DNA from: Atherix ibis
Lineage: Eukaryota > Arthropoda > Insecta > Diptera > Athericidae
Reading direction: 5' to 3'
Assembly: GCA_958298945.1 (NCBI GenBank)
Contig: OY282605.1
Span: forward strand, 31,040,811-31,104,810
Length of the DNA stretch: 64,000 nt
Below are positions 11,721 through 22,199 of this stretch, piece by piece (position 1 is the first letter of the stretch; each line of letters opens with the position of its first letter). A model generated the notes under the pieces. It was not told the DNA's origin and did no database searches. It worked only from the letters and a program-made list of their open reading frames with translations. Both the position numbers and the translations under genes were made by a program.

Positions 11721-11749
11721 AGGTGTAGTAAACAGAAATCCATTATTTT
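11721..11749. repeat. Left inverted terminal repeat of the intact mariner
   Basis: Pairs with 12981-13009. It holds the 3' end of the element relative to its gene. Confidence 0.9.
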
Positions 11750-11795
11750 TGCAATAAATTGAAGGTTATATTGAGCATAGATAGAATGATACGAT

Positions 11796-12821
11796 TTAGG
11801 TCAAATATGCGCCGTTTTGTTCGATAACTTGTTGCCATTTTGGAGGTAATTTCATAATGCCTCTCTCATAGAAACCCTCGTCCCTATTGGCAAAAAACTG
11901 GGACAGTCGATTTTCACAATCTTCTCTTGAGGCGAATTTTTCACCTGCAAAATCATTCGTCATAGACAGGAAGAGGTGGTAATCACTTGGTGCCAGGTCC
12001 GGACTATAAGGTGGATGCATAAGAACATCCCAACCAAGGTCCTGGAACTTCTGGCGAGTCACTATCGATGTATGCGGCCTGGCGTTGTCCTGATAGAACA
12101 CAATTCCTCTCCTATTGGCCAAAGCTGGCCGCTTCTGGGCGATTGCTTCTTTCATACGGTCCAATTGTTGACAGTATAGATCCGAATTAAGAGTTCGGCC
12201 GTAGGGGAGCAGCTCATAGTAGATGATTCCCTGCCAGTCCCACCAAACACACAGCAAAACCTTCCTGGCTGTCAATCCTGGCTTGACCACCGTTTGCGCC
12301 GGGTGACCGCGATTTGACCACGACCGTTGTCGCTTGACGTTGTCGTAAGTGACCCACTTTTCATCACCAGTAACCATCCGCTTCAGAAATGGATCGATAT
12401 TGTTGCGATTCAGCAGCGATTCGCAGATGGAAATTCGGTCCATGAGGTTTTTTTGCAATAACTCGTGTGGCACCCATACATCGAGCTTCTTTTTGTATCC
12501 AGCCTTATTTAAGTGGTTCCAAACGGTTTTTTGTGCAATGTTTAGCTCCTGGGCAATCGAAACAGTGCTTACGTGACGCTCGGACTCGACGATTTCCACT
12601 ATTTTATCGTCATTTTCAACAATTGGCCTTCCAGAGCGTGGTGCATCTTTGACATCAAAATTACTGGAACGGCATCGACGAAACCGAAATTGCGCGTGAT
12701 TGGCTGTTACAGTATCAGGACCATAAACACTATTCACATTTTCAGCTGCCTGTCTTGCGTTTTCGCCTTTATCGAAGAAAAAATATAAAATATGGCGTAT
12801 TTTCTCTTTGTTGGTGTCCAT
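11796..12821 (-). CDS. Mariner transposase, intact, 341 residues
   Basis: DD34D mariner transposase, a cut-and-paste enzyme expected to bind the element's own ends and insert at TA. The start at 12821 (MDTNKEKIRHILYFF) is the first ATG after the 5' inverted repeat and gives a normal family length. Parts: first helix-turn-helix about residues 1-55, SGRP linker at 63-66, second helix-turn-helix to about 110, WVPHEL motif at 116-121. Asp153 (VTGDEKW), Asp245 (YQDNARPH) and Asp280 (SPDLAPSDYHLF) leave 34 residues between the last two. The conserved CVWWDWQGIIYYELL stretch and the C-terminal FYERGIMKLPPKWQQ are present. No stop, frameshift or missing key residue is visible. The motif wording is closest to the mellifera/cecropia group; the assignment is from family knowledge. 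Confidence 0.95.
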   Translation of the reverse strand: MDTNKEKIRHILYFFFDKGENARQAAENVNSVYGPDTVTANHAQFRFRRCRSSNFDVKDAPRSGRPIVENDDKIVEIVESERHVSTVSIAQELNIAQKTVWNHLNKAGYKKKLDVWVPHELLQKNLMDRISICESLLNRNNIDPFLKRMVTGDEKWVTYDNVKRQRSWSNRGHPAQTVVKPGLTARKVLLCVWWDWQGIIYYELLPYGRTLNSDLYCQQLDRMKEAIAQKRPALANRRGIVFYQDNARPHTSIVTRQKFQDLGWDVLMHPPYSPDLAPSDYHLFLSMTNDFAGEKFASREDCENRLSQFFANRDEGFYERGIMKLPPKWQQVIEQNGAYLT

Positions 12822-12980
12822 CTTTGACGCGTGCTAAAAAAATACTGAGTCAATTAATCACAAAACTGTATGAAAAGCATTTTTAGTATGAAAAAATGTC
12901 TTAACTTTCTAACGCCATCTAGTGCAACCCGATCGCACTTTTACAACAGGAGATACAGACTCCTAAAGCCATCTATTTTC

Positions 12981-13009
12981 AAAATAATGGATTACTTTTT
13001 ACTACAACT
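12981..13009. repeat. Right inverted terminal repeat of the intact mariner
   Basis: Pairs with 11721-11749. It lies upstream of the transposase start. Confidence 0.9.
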
Positions 13010-13011
13010 TA

Positions 13012-15125
13012 TATATATTTTTTATTTTATTTTTAGTTATTAATAAGGAAATAGATTAAATTATGTATAAATTTTATATAATCAACACAACTTTGGTATA
13101 ACTTAATTAGGGCACGCTTTAGCGAAAGTTCAATTTAATTAAGAAAATATCTGAAAATTCATGGTCATTCCTATAAAAGTATTTTTAAGAGAAAGTAGAA
13201 AATTATTTTACCTTTTTTTTTTTATATCAAATACTTTCAAATTAATTCTATGATAATTTATGTGATCACATTAGGCACGTAGAATAATGATATGGGCTTA
13301 AATTATATTACAATTATAGATTAGTCAATTTATATTCGTATTGTCCTCATATGCGTACATTCATACACATTTCATTCTACCGGATAACATTTCAATTGAC
13401 GTTAAAAAATAAAATGTTCCAATTTTTAAATGCCAATATCTGTAATTTATGGGGCTTCTTTGCCATCATATCATGTATAATATTATTTAGTAATAAGTAT
13501 AATAGATGCTCGTAACCTAATTCATTTTTTTGTATCAGTTTCTTTTAACCTGGTATGCATTAATTTAATGGACTTTAGGTAGGTGAACTCAGTATTTTTT
13601 TTTATGATACCGAAGATAATAGAAGGATTTATTCTTGAGAAAAATTTACAAAAGTGTCACTACCACATTGAAGTTTAAAGATTTGTACGCAATTGATAAA
13701 ATTTAAGATACAAGTTTTATTTCTTATTCGTATTTTTCGAAATAAACAGTTTAAAATTGATATATTCATTTGAATGTATACTATGGAACAGCTTATAAAT
13801 ATATTATCAATATTGAAGATACAGATATTTTTGAGAAGTTTTCTAATATAGAAGCAATTTTAGGACTTCTCTGATGCTTCGAAATTCAACTAAGTAATTT
13901 GTTGCGATATTCGCTTGTATAGAGAATATGTATTATATATCAGATTAATTTTGTATTTATAATAAATAATATTAAAGTCATAAACATACACATATAGGTA
14001 AGTGGATATTTTTGCTGACTTTTCATATTATTTGTATTGGCTGCAGGCAATGAAGTAGAAAAGTTTCAAACTTTCATCATCTTTATACTCATAATATCCT
14101 TTGTATGAGCAAACTGTATATACAGCAACAGTTTTCGGAAATCTTTTTGAATTAAACAGAATATATCGTATTATATAAATATTTCCATACATATATGCTC
14201 TTACAGTCTTAAAGTCAGGTGGGTACATGTAGACAATTTGAAACAAAATACACTGCAGGCCAAAAGTATATGCCCACTATAGTTTTCAGGTGAAACTCAA
14301 ATAAAACTAAGCCATTTGAATGAAGAAGAATGTGTTTAAGATCAATATTCTGCTGCATAAGAAATAGATAAATTATCTTCCCATAACCGAAGTCCTAATG
14401 GAAGATAATTTGTCTATTAAATATTTTTATACTGCATTTTTTTAAAACTTAGTTTAATTTACTTATGTTAAAATCTTCTATTCTGAACATATAGAAGCAA
14501 CCTAAAACCGTAATGAAGTCCCGCATTAGTTCACAGTTGGCACGACAGCTTCTGGCATTATTTTTTCTTCAGCACTTCAACGCACGTGATTCTTTCTTTA
14601 GACCCAAAGATCTGAAACTTCTACAAATCCTTTCAGTTTTGATAGACTAGAGCCAAATGTTATCTTTTATTTTTATTAGGAGACTTTTCCTTATTACCAC
14701 GAGACCAAATAGACCAACAGCTCACAACCGATATTTTATTAACCGAAATTTTTTTCTTCTCTTTTTGTCTTTTAGTCGACCGTAGTTTGTTTTTAGGATA
14801 GTTTTCACTATTTATTTTAAATTACGAAAATATATGCTCCTTTTTTATGATATGGTAGTGAACAAGACTAAATGAAAAAGGATTTTCGGTGCGAAAAATA
14901 TAACAATTTTCAATATATTTTCTTGCCGTTAAATCGGCATTTTTTCAATTTTATTTTGATAATTTTGTGAAAATTGTAAAAATTCTTTTTTTTTGTTGTT
15001 GACATTTTGAGGAAAATATTCTTTCAATTCTAAATAATTTATTCCGAAACAAATTATATTATACCATAAATATATAATTTTATTCGATCAATACCCAATT
15101 CTAATATTGTCACAATTACCGAGGT
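13012..15125. other. AT-rich DNA with nothing recognised
   Basis: No transposon ends or coding motifs that I can support. A short imperfect inverted repeat (AGATAAATTATCTTCC and its complement) lies near 14363-14412. The text around 14258 (CAGGCCAAAAGTATATGCCC) resembles a Tc1-type end, but no partner end was found. Confidence 0.35.
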
Positions 15126-15127
15126 TA

Positions 15128-15356
15128 GATGTCCCAAAAATAACCGAACTTTATATTTAAATTATACAACATGCAGCGACATCTATTGATTTACAGCATT
15201 AAAAAGATAAATTTATCCTCTTTCAAACACACCTAAATTCATGTAAATCGGATGACAGGTGTGAAAGTTACAGCCATTTTAATAAAAGAAAAAGTGTGCT
15301 AAAGATGGCGCTGCATGTTGTATGATTTAAAAATAAGTTCGGCTATTTTTTGGGCA
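15128..15356. mobile_element. MITE with long inverted ends, about 229 bp
   Basis: TA flanks at 15126-15127 and 15357-15358. The first 55 or so bases (TGTCCCAAAAATAACCGAAC and onward to CATGCAGCGACATCT) pair with the inverted right end (TGCCCAAAAAATAGCCGAAC to CATGCAGCGCCATCT) with few mismatches. No coding capacity. The TGTCCCAAA motif at the tip resembles the DD41D ends at 38943-40641, so a DD41D transposase could be its mobiliser (inference). Confidence 0.8.
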
Positions 15357-15358
15357 TA

Positions 15359-15707
15359 CTGTGTATCATGGGAGGCTACTGTAAAATTCGCTTATTTTCT
15401 ATATTCTGTGACTTGAAGTACCGTTTTGTTGAAATTGAAACACAGTTACTTGTGGATTTTCAGAGCCTCATATTGGTTAATTTTGCTTATTTATATACCA
15501 ACCAAGTAGGAAATAAATCTCATCACTGAAGCAAACCCAGCGCAAAAAGTGTCTGTGGCAGAATCACCACTTTTGAAAAAGATTATATAAAATAGGAAAA
15601 TTTTAAATACTATATTAAATGTTATATATGTTTGACAGCTGTCAAATAACAGGGTTGTACTATCTAAAATACGAAATGGATAGCCCTAATTTATCTTCGT
15701 TATATTA
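15359..15707. other. Nothing recognised
   Basis: Short AT-rich stretch between the MITE and a DD41D element. No motifs seen. Confidence 0.4.
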
Positions 15708-15780
15708 TATCGAATGATTTTTTTGCTGTTTGGTTTTTTTTAAAAATTTTTAGTTTTGATAGATTACAAATAATAATGCA

Positions 15781-15830
15781 ATCTGAGCAACTTTGACTTT
15801 GACATATGTCAAAGTTAAAATTGCTCAGAT
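15781..15830. repeat. 50-bp imperfect palindrome
   Basis: ATCTGAGCAACTTTGACTTT and the rest of the left arm pair with the right arm (inverted ATCTGAGCAATTTTAACTTT), with 2 mismatches in 25, centred on CATATG. It lies in the leader of the DD41D element between its left end and the transposase reading. Confidence 0.9.
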
Positions 15831-15847
15831 AGAATTGTCATTTTATA

Positions 15848-16800
15848 ATGAAAAAATTTAGATTCGAACAGCGTTTATAAATTATTGAATTTAATTATGA
15901 AAATTTTTGAAAAATGTGTTTCGCGCACATCGACCTTTTTATGGTCGCCATATTCGATGTACTGAGCAATAAATTCGAGCTATAATATTAAAATTACGCA
16001 ACAATTTTACGCTATTGGATATCAAAGCAGCAACCCGTATCTGTCGCCGTTCACAGCAATTGAGATTATGTTACTCGACTATGTGTATGTGGAAGATTTT
16101 ACGTAAGAATCTTGGTCTTAAAGCGTATAAAATGCAGATCGTGCAAGAACTGACGCCGAACGACCTGCCAAAGCGTCAAATTTTTGGTGAGTGGGCCTTA
16201 GAATAACTTGAGGAAAATCCATTTTTTTAACAACAAAATTGCCTTCAGCAACAAAGATCATTTCTAGTTTAATGGGTATGTGAATAAGCAAAATTGTTGC
16301 ATTTGGTCTGATGAACAACCACACCATGCACCCAGAAAAATGCACCGGTGCAATCATCGGTCCGTATTTCTTTAAAGATCACTCTGGTCGCAACGTTACC
16401 ATCAATTGCATCCGCTATCGCTCGTTGATTTCAAACTTTTTGTTGCCCAAAATGCAAGAAATACATCTGGTCAATATGTGGTTTCAATAAGATGGGGCTA
16501 TATACCACACAGTACATGAAAGAATGGACATATTGAGAGATCAAGTCGATGAGCAATTATATATGACATTTCGGGCAGGTGAGTAAGCAGTCTAGATCAT
16601 GCGATTTGACATATCTAAACTATTGTATTTATTATGGAGCTACATGAAATCACTCGTCTATGCCGATAAACCAGAGTTACCTGCAGCTTTGGAACAGAAT
16701 GCGTTCTTAACGAGATACTAGCCGATATGTTTGAAAAAGTGGTTTAAAATTGGACCTCTCGCATGGATCACGTAAAACCATGTTGTGACCAACATTTTTA
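15848..16800 (+). pseudogene. DD41D transposase relic
   Basis: Readable pieces in order: KKFRFEQRL at the start, IRRRSQQL-like text, then LGLKAYKMQIVQELTPNDLP and QIFGEWALE (helix-turn-helix to core linker). Next is IIGPYFFKDHSGRNVTINC with RYRSLISNFLLPKMQEIHLV, then MWFQ, a stop, and DGA. In that last box the catalytic Asp is still coded. The C-terminal text is YADKPELPAALEQNA. Several stops and frameshifts make it non-functional. Confidence 0.85.
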
Positions 16801-16931
16801 TTAAATAATTTTTAAAAAGTAAATAGAAAGCATTAATTTATCATTACAAATAATAATTTTGTATACTTTTGTAATTTTTCTGTCTTTATTTTGGAAATTT
16901 TAAAACCGAACACTTAAAAAATCACCCGTTA

Positions 16932-17322
16932 AATTTCAACAAAAATTTTTCGCTGTATTCTAGATTTTTAGTTCAACAGAATTTAGAAGATTCAATTTAA
17001 GAAAAATATTATAAAATTGATCAAATAAATACTTTAATATCTATACAAAATATCATAAAAATTTAATATATATTATTCTTACATCCCACAAGAATGCAGG
17101 GGGGCGGCAATTTTATAAGTAATTTGCCTTAGTCTGTTATGGCAAAAAAAACGGTCATTTAATTTCCAGGATATAATAAAGTATTTAAAATTTACCATAT
17201 AAGTTTTTGATTTACTAAAATGTTAAGCAAAGATTTCTAATAAGAATTAGTTATTACAATATTAAAATGATCGCTTAATTTTGTCCTATAGTGTACGTAG
17301 ATACATGCGATATATCCCAACT
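16932..17322. other. Nothing recognised
   Basis: AT-rich stretch ending in the left copy of the target-site duplication of the R1-like insertion. Confidence 0.4.
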
Positions 17323-17339
17323 AATATCTATGGTCTAGT
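17323..17339. repeat. Left target-site duplication of the R1-like element
   Basis: AATATCTATGGTCTAGT matches 18977-18993 at 16 of 17 positions. Confidence 0.85.
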
Positions 17340-17351
17340 CGTCCACTCTGC

Positions 17352-18211
17352 ATGCTGGATTCGGACGGGAAGATCTTGGAGCGGATAGTGGCCGACAGAT
17401 TGGAGCATCACATCGATCCTCAACTTTCCGAATTCCAATTCGGATTCAGGAAGGGGAGACGAACATCGCAAAGGAATCCATCTCAGGAAAGAGATGGGAA
17501 GGCGGTTCCAAAAAGTAATGCCTCATTGTCACCCTGGACATCAAGAATGCATTTAACTCGGCCCGCTGGGACCGGGTCTTGGAGGCTCTTGAGAACATGG
17601 GGGTGCCCTACTACCTACGGAGGATGGTCAGATCATACTTCAGTGATCGACTACTGCACTACGAGACGGAGGAGGGACCAGCGGAGCATGAGGTCACGGG
17701 AGGGATACCTCAGGGCTCCGTTCTGCGGTCACTCTTGTGGAACGTCATTTACGACGGCCTACTCCATCTGGAATTACCGCCGAACCCAACACTAGTGCCT
17801 TTCGCGGACGACGTAGCGGTTGTCCTTGTAGCCAAACACCTGGAGGAACTGGAAGCCGCAATCTCCACCACCATCCGGAGGATAAAACAGTGGATAACAT
17901 CGGCAGACCTATCTTTGGCGGAAAATAAGACCGAGGCACTCCTTGTAAGTAGCCGGAAGAAAATGGAGACCATCACCAAAAGAGTAGGTGACCACGACAT
18001 CCAGTCGCTACCCTACATCCGGTATGTAGGAGTAGTCTTGGATGCCAGACTCAACTACAAGGACCACATCTCCAGCGTCAGCAGAAAGGCATCAGTAGTA
18101 CAGGGCGCACTTTCGCGGATAATGCCCAATATCGGAGGCCCCAGGCAAATCCGAAGGCGACTACTGGCAACTGTAGTTACCTCCGTCCTGCTATACGGAG
18201 CACCAGTGTAG
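17352..18211 (+). pseudogene. R1-like reverse transcriptase fragment
   Basis: RT of a non-LTR retrotransposon. In order: LDSDGKILERIVADRLEHHI, SEFQFGFRKGRRT, then a frameshift or deletion near 17500, TLDIKNAFNSARW (motif A with its catalytic Asp), GGIPQGSVLRSLLWN, FADDVAVVLVAKHLEELE (motif C; FADD instead of the common YADD), and thumb text with YVGVVLDARLNYKDH and LLYGAPV. A TAG at 18209-18211 replaces the Trp codon expected after APV. Residue choice is closest to the R1 clade. The endonuclease domain and ORF1 are missing. Confidence 0.9.
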
Positions 18212-18246
18212 GCGAAATCGCTAGAGTTAACACATACCGCAAGACA

Positions 18247-18651
18247 ATGTCATCAGTCCAGCGGCTCTCAGCGATCAGAGTAGCGTCAGCATACCGAACG
18301 GTATCACACGATGCGGTCAAGAGGAGAGACCCGAGAGTCTTGGCCTCTGGCAAGAGAGATAGGGACAGCTCGACGAAGGGTCGGTGGACTCATCGGCTGA
18401 TCCCAGATGTCACCAAATGGGTCACTCGCGTGCACGGGGAAGTCGGATATTACATCACCCAACTCTTGACTGGGCATGGATGCTTTCGGGCATACTTGTA
18501 CAGATTCAAGAGAACTGACTCCCCAAACTGTCATCATTGCCGCGATGTGATCGAAGATGCAGAACACGTGTTCTTCCAATGCCCCTTCTACGAGGGGACA
18601 CGGGCAGATCTGGAAAAAATCTGGACCGTTCAATCAGTCCAGAAAACATAG
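18247..18651 (+). pseudogene. R1-like C-terminal domain with CCHC knuckle
   Basis: Continues the RT in another frame: RLSAIRVASAYRTVSHDAV, then after an internal loss KGRWTHRLIPDVTKW, HGEVGYYITQLLTGHGCFRA and CHHCRDVIEDAEHVFFQC. The last is a C-X2-C-X8-H-X4-C zinc knuckle typical of R1-clade ORF2 ends. Stop after about residue 134. In life this domain helps bind the RNA or target DNA during integration. Confidence 0.9.
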
Positions 18652-18978
18652 TGGAGTGCATGCTGAAGAGCCAATCGGCTTGGAACAGTGTTGCAGAGTA
18701 CGCGGAATCTTTAATCAAAGATCTTCGCACCACGTACGAAGAATAGGTCGCGAGGCGTCATAATATCGGGACAGCAGTAATATTAAATAAGAACGCCCCG
18801 GCGAAGTAGTATTTACAAAGAGTGCCGCCAGGGAACCATCGTTCCGGGAGCAAGGGTAGAGGTACAGGTAGGTTTTAGCGAAGTAAAAATCCCGCATAAC
18901 TCGTCTGGCAGGTAGAAGGTACCTTTTGAAGGTTTCCCCCTGTACCTCATTAATCTCACCTTAAAAAAAAAAAAAAAA
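18652..18978 (+). other. 3' untranslated region and A-tail of the R1-like element
   Basis: Noncoding tail ending CTCATTAATCTCACCTT followed by about 16 A residues, then the right target-site duplication. Confidence 0.8.
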
Positions 18979-18993
18979 TATCTATAGTCTAGT
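18977..18993. repeat. Right target-site duplication of the R1-like element
   Basis: AATATCTATAGTCTAGT, one substitution from 17323-17339. The A-run overlaps its first two bases. Confidence 0.85.
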
Positions 18994-21739
18994 GAGTTTC
19001 ATAAGCAAAAACTGTTGTACACCTATTTGTAAGATCATAGATTAAACAATTTATTCATAACATAATAATATTAGATAATTTATTGTAATATATTTTTAAT
19101 GTGTACACATTTTTAAAGACTACCAAAAAAAAAAAAAAACCTAAAAGGATAATCTTCACTCAGTTATCTTGAAAGGCTTTTAAGAAATAATCTCCTTTCT
19201 ACAAGTCAAAAAATGAGTATGGCAATAATAAATTGTTAATACAATACATACAGAGAAATGGCTTATGCATTTGGGATGATATTTACATACATCTGTATGT
19301 ACTCATGCATGTGAAGAAGTAAATTGTATTTGTACTAATAACATAAAGCTAATATTGAATCAGTTGGCAGACAGCAAAATAATTTATTCAAAATAATTTT
19401 GTTAGCATTCTTAATGGGAAGGAAAAAAAATATATAAAAATTTTTGTATACAAAATCTCTTGAACACTCTTACAAAATAAGTTTTGTATACTCGAACATT
19501 TTACGGAGCTCTACGATTATGTCAGTACGTGTGTGTTTATTGTATATATATGATCATACTGACAAGTACAAATTCTTATATAGTCATGGGTATAAGTGAC
19601 AAAATTAGGGAAGGAAAACTAATTGAGATAATACTCACTCGGATAAATCTGGACGAGGAGAACAGAGTAGTGGGAAAAGTTAAAAGCTGACCAGCAAAAT
19701 AGTTGTACTGTTTGCCTGGGTAATCGCAGCCAATGCATATTCATAGAGAGATTCATGAGTGGTGTAGTTCGTATATAGAAATGGTATTCAGTGGGTGCCA
19801 AGGATTATCTAAAAGGCAATTGCCATATAGATTGTGTGCTAAGCAAATCTTTAACGAACTTCTCCCCCTGGTGTGTATAGAAACACTTTTCAAAGTTTAT
19901 TTATTGTTCCACATATACAAGTAAGTGCGTACGTACAATTGCCTGTAGAATTAGTTGATGACCATTCTATCTCATTATATCGGTCCCATATGAGGGTTGA
20001 CTTTTATTAGTCTGCAATTCATAAAAGCATTATTCTCCCCACTCATATGACAATATCACGCGTTCAGATCTACCTCAGCTCCAATCTATTGTATATATCA
20101 GATTTTCTACTCATATAATAGATGTCAAAATTCGTTCATGTAATTCGTATATTGTTAGCGTAGTTCTTAAATAGAAATATTCTACCGAATACCATATATT
20201 CATAATATATTGTAGAATAAATTTCAAGGTAGAATAACTATTTTCGGTTATCAAAGATAAAAGTATAAAGTACCAAGATTTCATAAAAGAAAATAAAAGT
20301 AAAAATAATAAAAGGATATATACGATTAAATTCACACACTTACCACTAACATACTCGCTTGTTCATTATGTTCGCCACTTGATGAGAGTATAAGAACTGA
20401 AAAACTGGGGGACAGTAATAGAAACCATTCGTTCAATCACATAAAAAAGATTAGCAGAATTGTTCATGTTCCACTCTATATTTACTGTTCACATTACTGT
20501 AACTACAACCATGCTAGTATTATATGGGGTAGGAGAGGGGATTAACAGACCGAAAAGAAGATTGGGAATGGGTTGCATTACTTTAAGGGAGGGCAAAATA
20601 AAAACTGTGAAAAATCTTTTCGTACCAGCATTATTTTCATTGGTTTTTGTGGTTTCTTTCAGAGATTTTCGATACTCGTACAACCACATCCATACTGATG
20701 GTTGCACTTGTATTTCGGTGAAAAGCTTTTCCCTTCCAAGTATAATATTGTACATTCCATTTTTCTATACACATATATGTATCCGTACATGATCAGTATA
20801 GGGAATATTGGGAATTATAGGGAGAGGGGACTTTCTATTATTTATTATATTTTGTTTTGATTTGGTTTTTTTTTCCTCCCTTCAAACATACACATTCATA
20901 TACAAATACATAAATAAAAACATATTTATATCCTTGTCTCGACAACTTCCGTTCTTTAACTTTAGAAGAAAGAAAAAAGCTTATAAATACACATTGAAAT
21001 TGTTCAAGTTTTCAATTTTCCGAACTAATTCTATTTGACAAATTTATCGAAAGCAATTGATTTTATTGAATTAATGTCTAAAAATTGAGGGAATTTTTAT
21101 TCCATTTTATTATATTTTCCAGCTATTATATATATATTTAGATATTTTGATAAATATATGTAAGATATCATCGGAGAAAAAAAAGAAAAAAATTATTTTC
21201 ATTTTATTTATTAAGTTTATTCATTTATTTTCTCTTTTAAATAATCTGGTATGGTAAAAGTTTTCGTATCTGCAAAGTATCGAAAATATTGCAAAGAAAT
21301 TATTTCATTTAATACTAAAGAAAAGTTTCCTTTGAAATAAATTCTATTTAAAATTATTGACATTTGAAAAAATGAAAATTCTAAAAATTTATTAGTTTTA
21401 TGGTTTATACAATAGGTTTAAAAAGTGGGCGGTACTGCCTCCCAGTGGGCGCAAAAACCTTCTAGAGGTGGTTGTTAGTAGATTCAAAAGCATTTGGAAT
21501 GGGGTTCAAGCTGTCTGGGGGTCGATGGGTGCATATAGTAGAAATTCATAATAATTGAGTAGTCGAAAAAGTTCGTGGGTTTTTTTAAGTAAATTAGAGA
21601 CCCCTAAATCAGAATGTTAAAATTAATTTATTCAAATCGAATATCCTCTATTATTATTGACAATATTTTGATATTAAGTGGGCAGAGCCATGATTCCATA
21701 AGTATAGAACTTCTATGGTTTCTGATTGAAATACTGAAT
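18994..21739. other. AT-rich DNA with nothing recognised
   Basis: No transposon ends or coding motifs. Open frames exist on both strands of 20460-20792, but they overlap each other and show no domain. The text near 21420-21500 is GC-richer (AGTGGGCGGTACTGCC) and unexplained. Confidence 0.35.
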
Positions 21740-22110
21740 CAAGTGGTTTTCACAATACTCTCTTGAAGATCTGCAGAGATCTGGTTCCATTAAGATCTGC
21801 AGAGATCGAAAAAAATGTTAGTCTGAGGGTGTTATATCTGGACTACACGGTGGATGTATCAAAACTTCTTAGGCAAGCACTTCTAATTTTTGGCGAGCCA
21901 TCAAAGCTGCTCGTGATTGAGCGTTATTGTGGTTGAAGACGACACTCTTCCTAGTAATCAATTCTGGCAGTTTTTCTCAATCGCTTAACGTAATCTCTTG
22001 AGTTGCTCATAGCATAGTACCGAGTTGTTAGTTTAACCGAAGGATATTTTCGTAGTTTACTCATTTTCTTGAACACCACAAGGATGGCATAACATATCAA
22101 ATTGGATCCC
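21740..22110 (-). pseudogene. Mariner transposase relic
   Basis: On the minus strand, in pieces: an LCYEQLKRLR*AIEK-like stretch, then LPELITRKSVVFNHNNAQSR. Here the catalytic HHDNA box has become NHNNA, so the second Asp is lost. Then ALMARQKLEVLA, a stop, EVLIHPPCSPDITPSD, which keeps the third-Asp box. The wording fits a DD34D mariner related to the mellifera/mori groups. A 16-bp word AAGATCTGCAGAGATC is duplicated at 21764-21808. Ends not identified. Confidence 0.75.
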
Positions 22111-22199
22111 ACAGAGGGATTAACTGCATAATAGTTGTTGAGTAGACTGGGATTTCGATGTTGGGCCAATCTGTTCATAGAAATCTTTCACCCTTAGTC

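Larger units (their letters stand above)
11721..13009 (-). mobile_element. Complete mellifera/cecropia-like mariner
   Basis: Length about 1.29 kb, flanked by TA at 11719-11720 and 13010-13011. The inverted ends are AGGTGTAGTAAACAGAAATC and, read inverted, AGTTGTAGTAAAAAGTAATC, and both continue CCATTATTTT. About 25 of 29 positions match. The single gene fills it on the minus strand without breaks. It is unrelated at the sequence level to the irritans-like copies. Apparently the only fully intact element in the window. Confidence 0.95.
15710..16929 (+). mobile_element. DD41D-type mariner relative, decayed
   Basis: Putative ends TCGAATGATTTTTT on the left and, inverted from the right, ACGGGTGATTTTTTAAGTG, both followed by a GTTTGG/GTTCGG word. 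TA lies at 15708-15709 and 16930-16931. Length about 1.2 kb. The end sequence differs from both other DD41D end types in this window, so it is a third subfamily. The transposase reading between them is broken many times. Confidence 0.75.
17340..18976 (+). mobile_element. 5'-truncated R1-clade non-LTR retrotransposon
   Basis: Starts in the middle of the RT (RPLCMLDSDGK), runs through RT and the C-terminal zinc-knuckle region, a 3' untranslated region and an A-run at 18963-18978, and is bracketed by a 17-bp duplication with one difference. This is the classic product of target-primed reverse transcription with 5' truncation. It is clearly more GC-rich than the host DNA around it. Unlike true R1, it is not in ribosomal DNA. 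Confidence 0.92.

Noticed and set aside
14250..14300. Possible Tc1-type left end (CAGGCCAAAAGTATATGCCC)
   Set aside because: No matching inverted partner or transposase reading was found downstream.
17745..18897. Several minus-strand frames across the R1-like element
   Set aside because: They are shadows of the plus-strand RT and C-terminal domain, which carry the real motifs.
20460..20792. Overlapping open frames on both strands
   Set aside because: They are antisense to each other, show no domain and no sign of coding bias.
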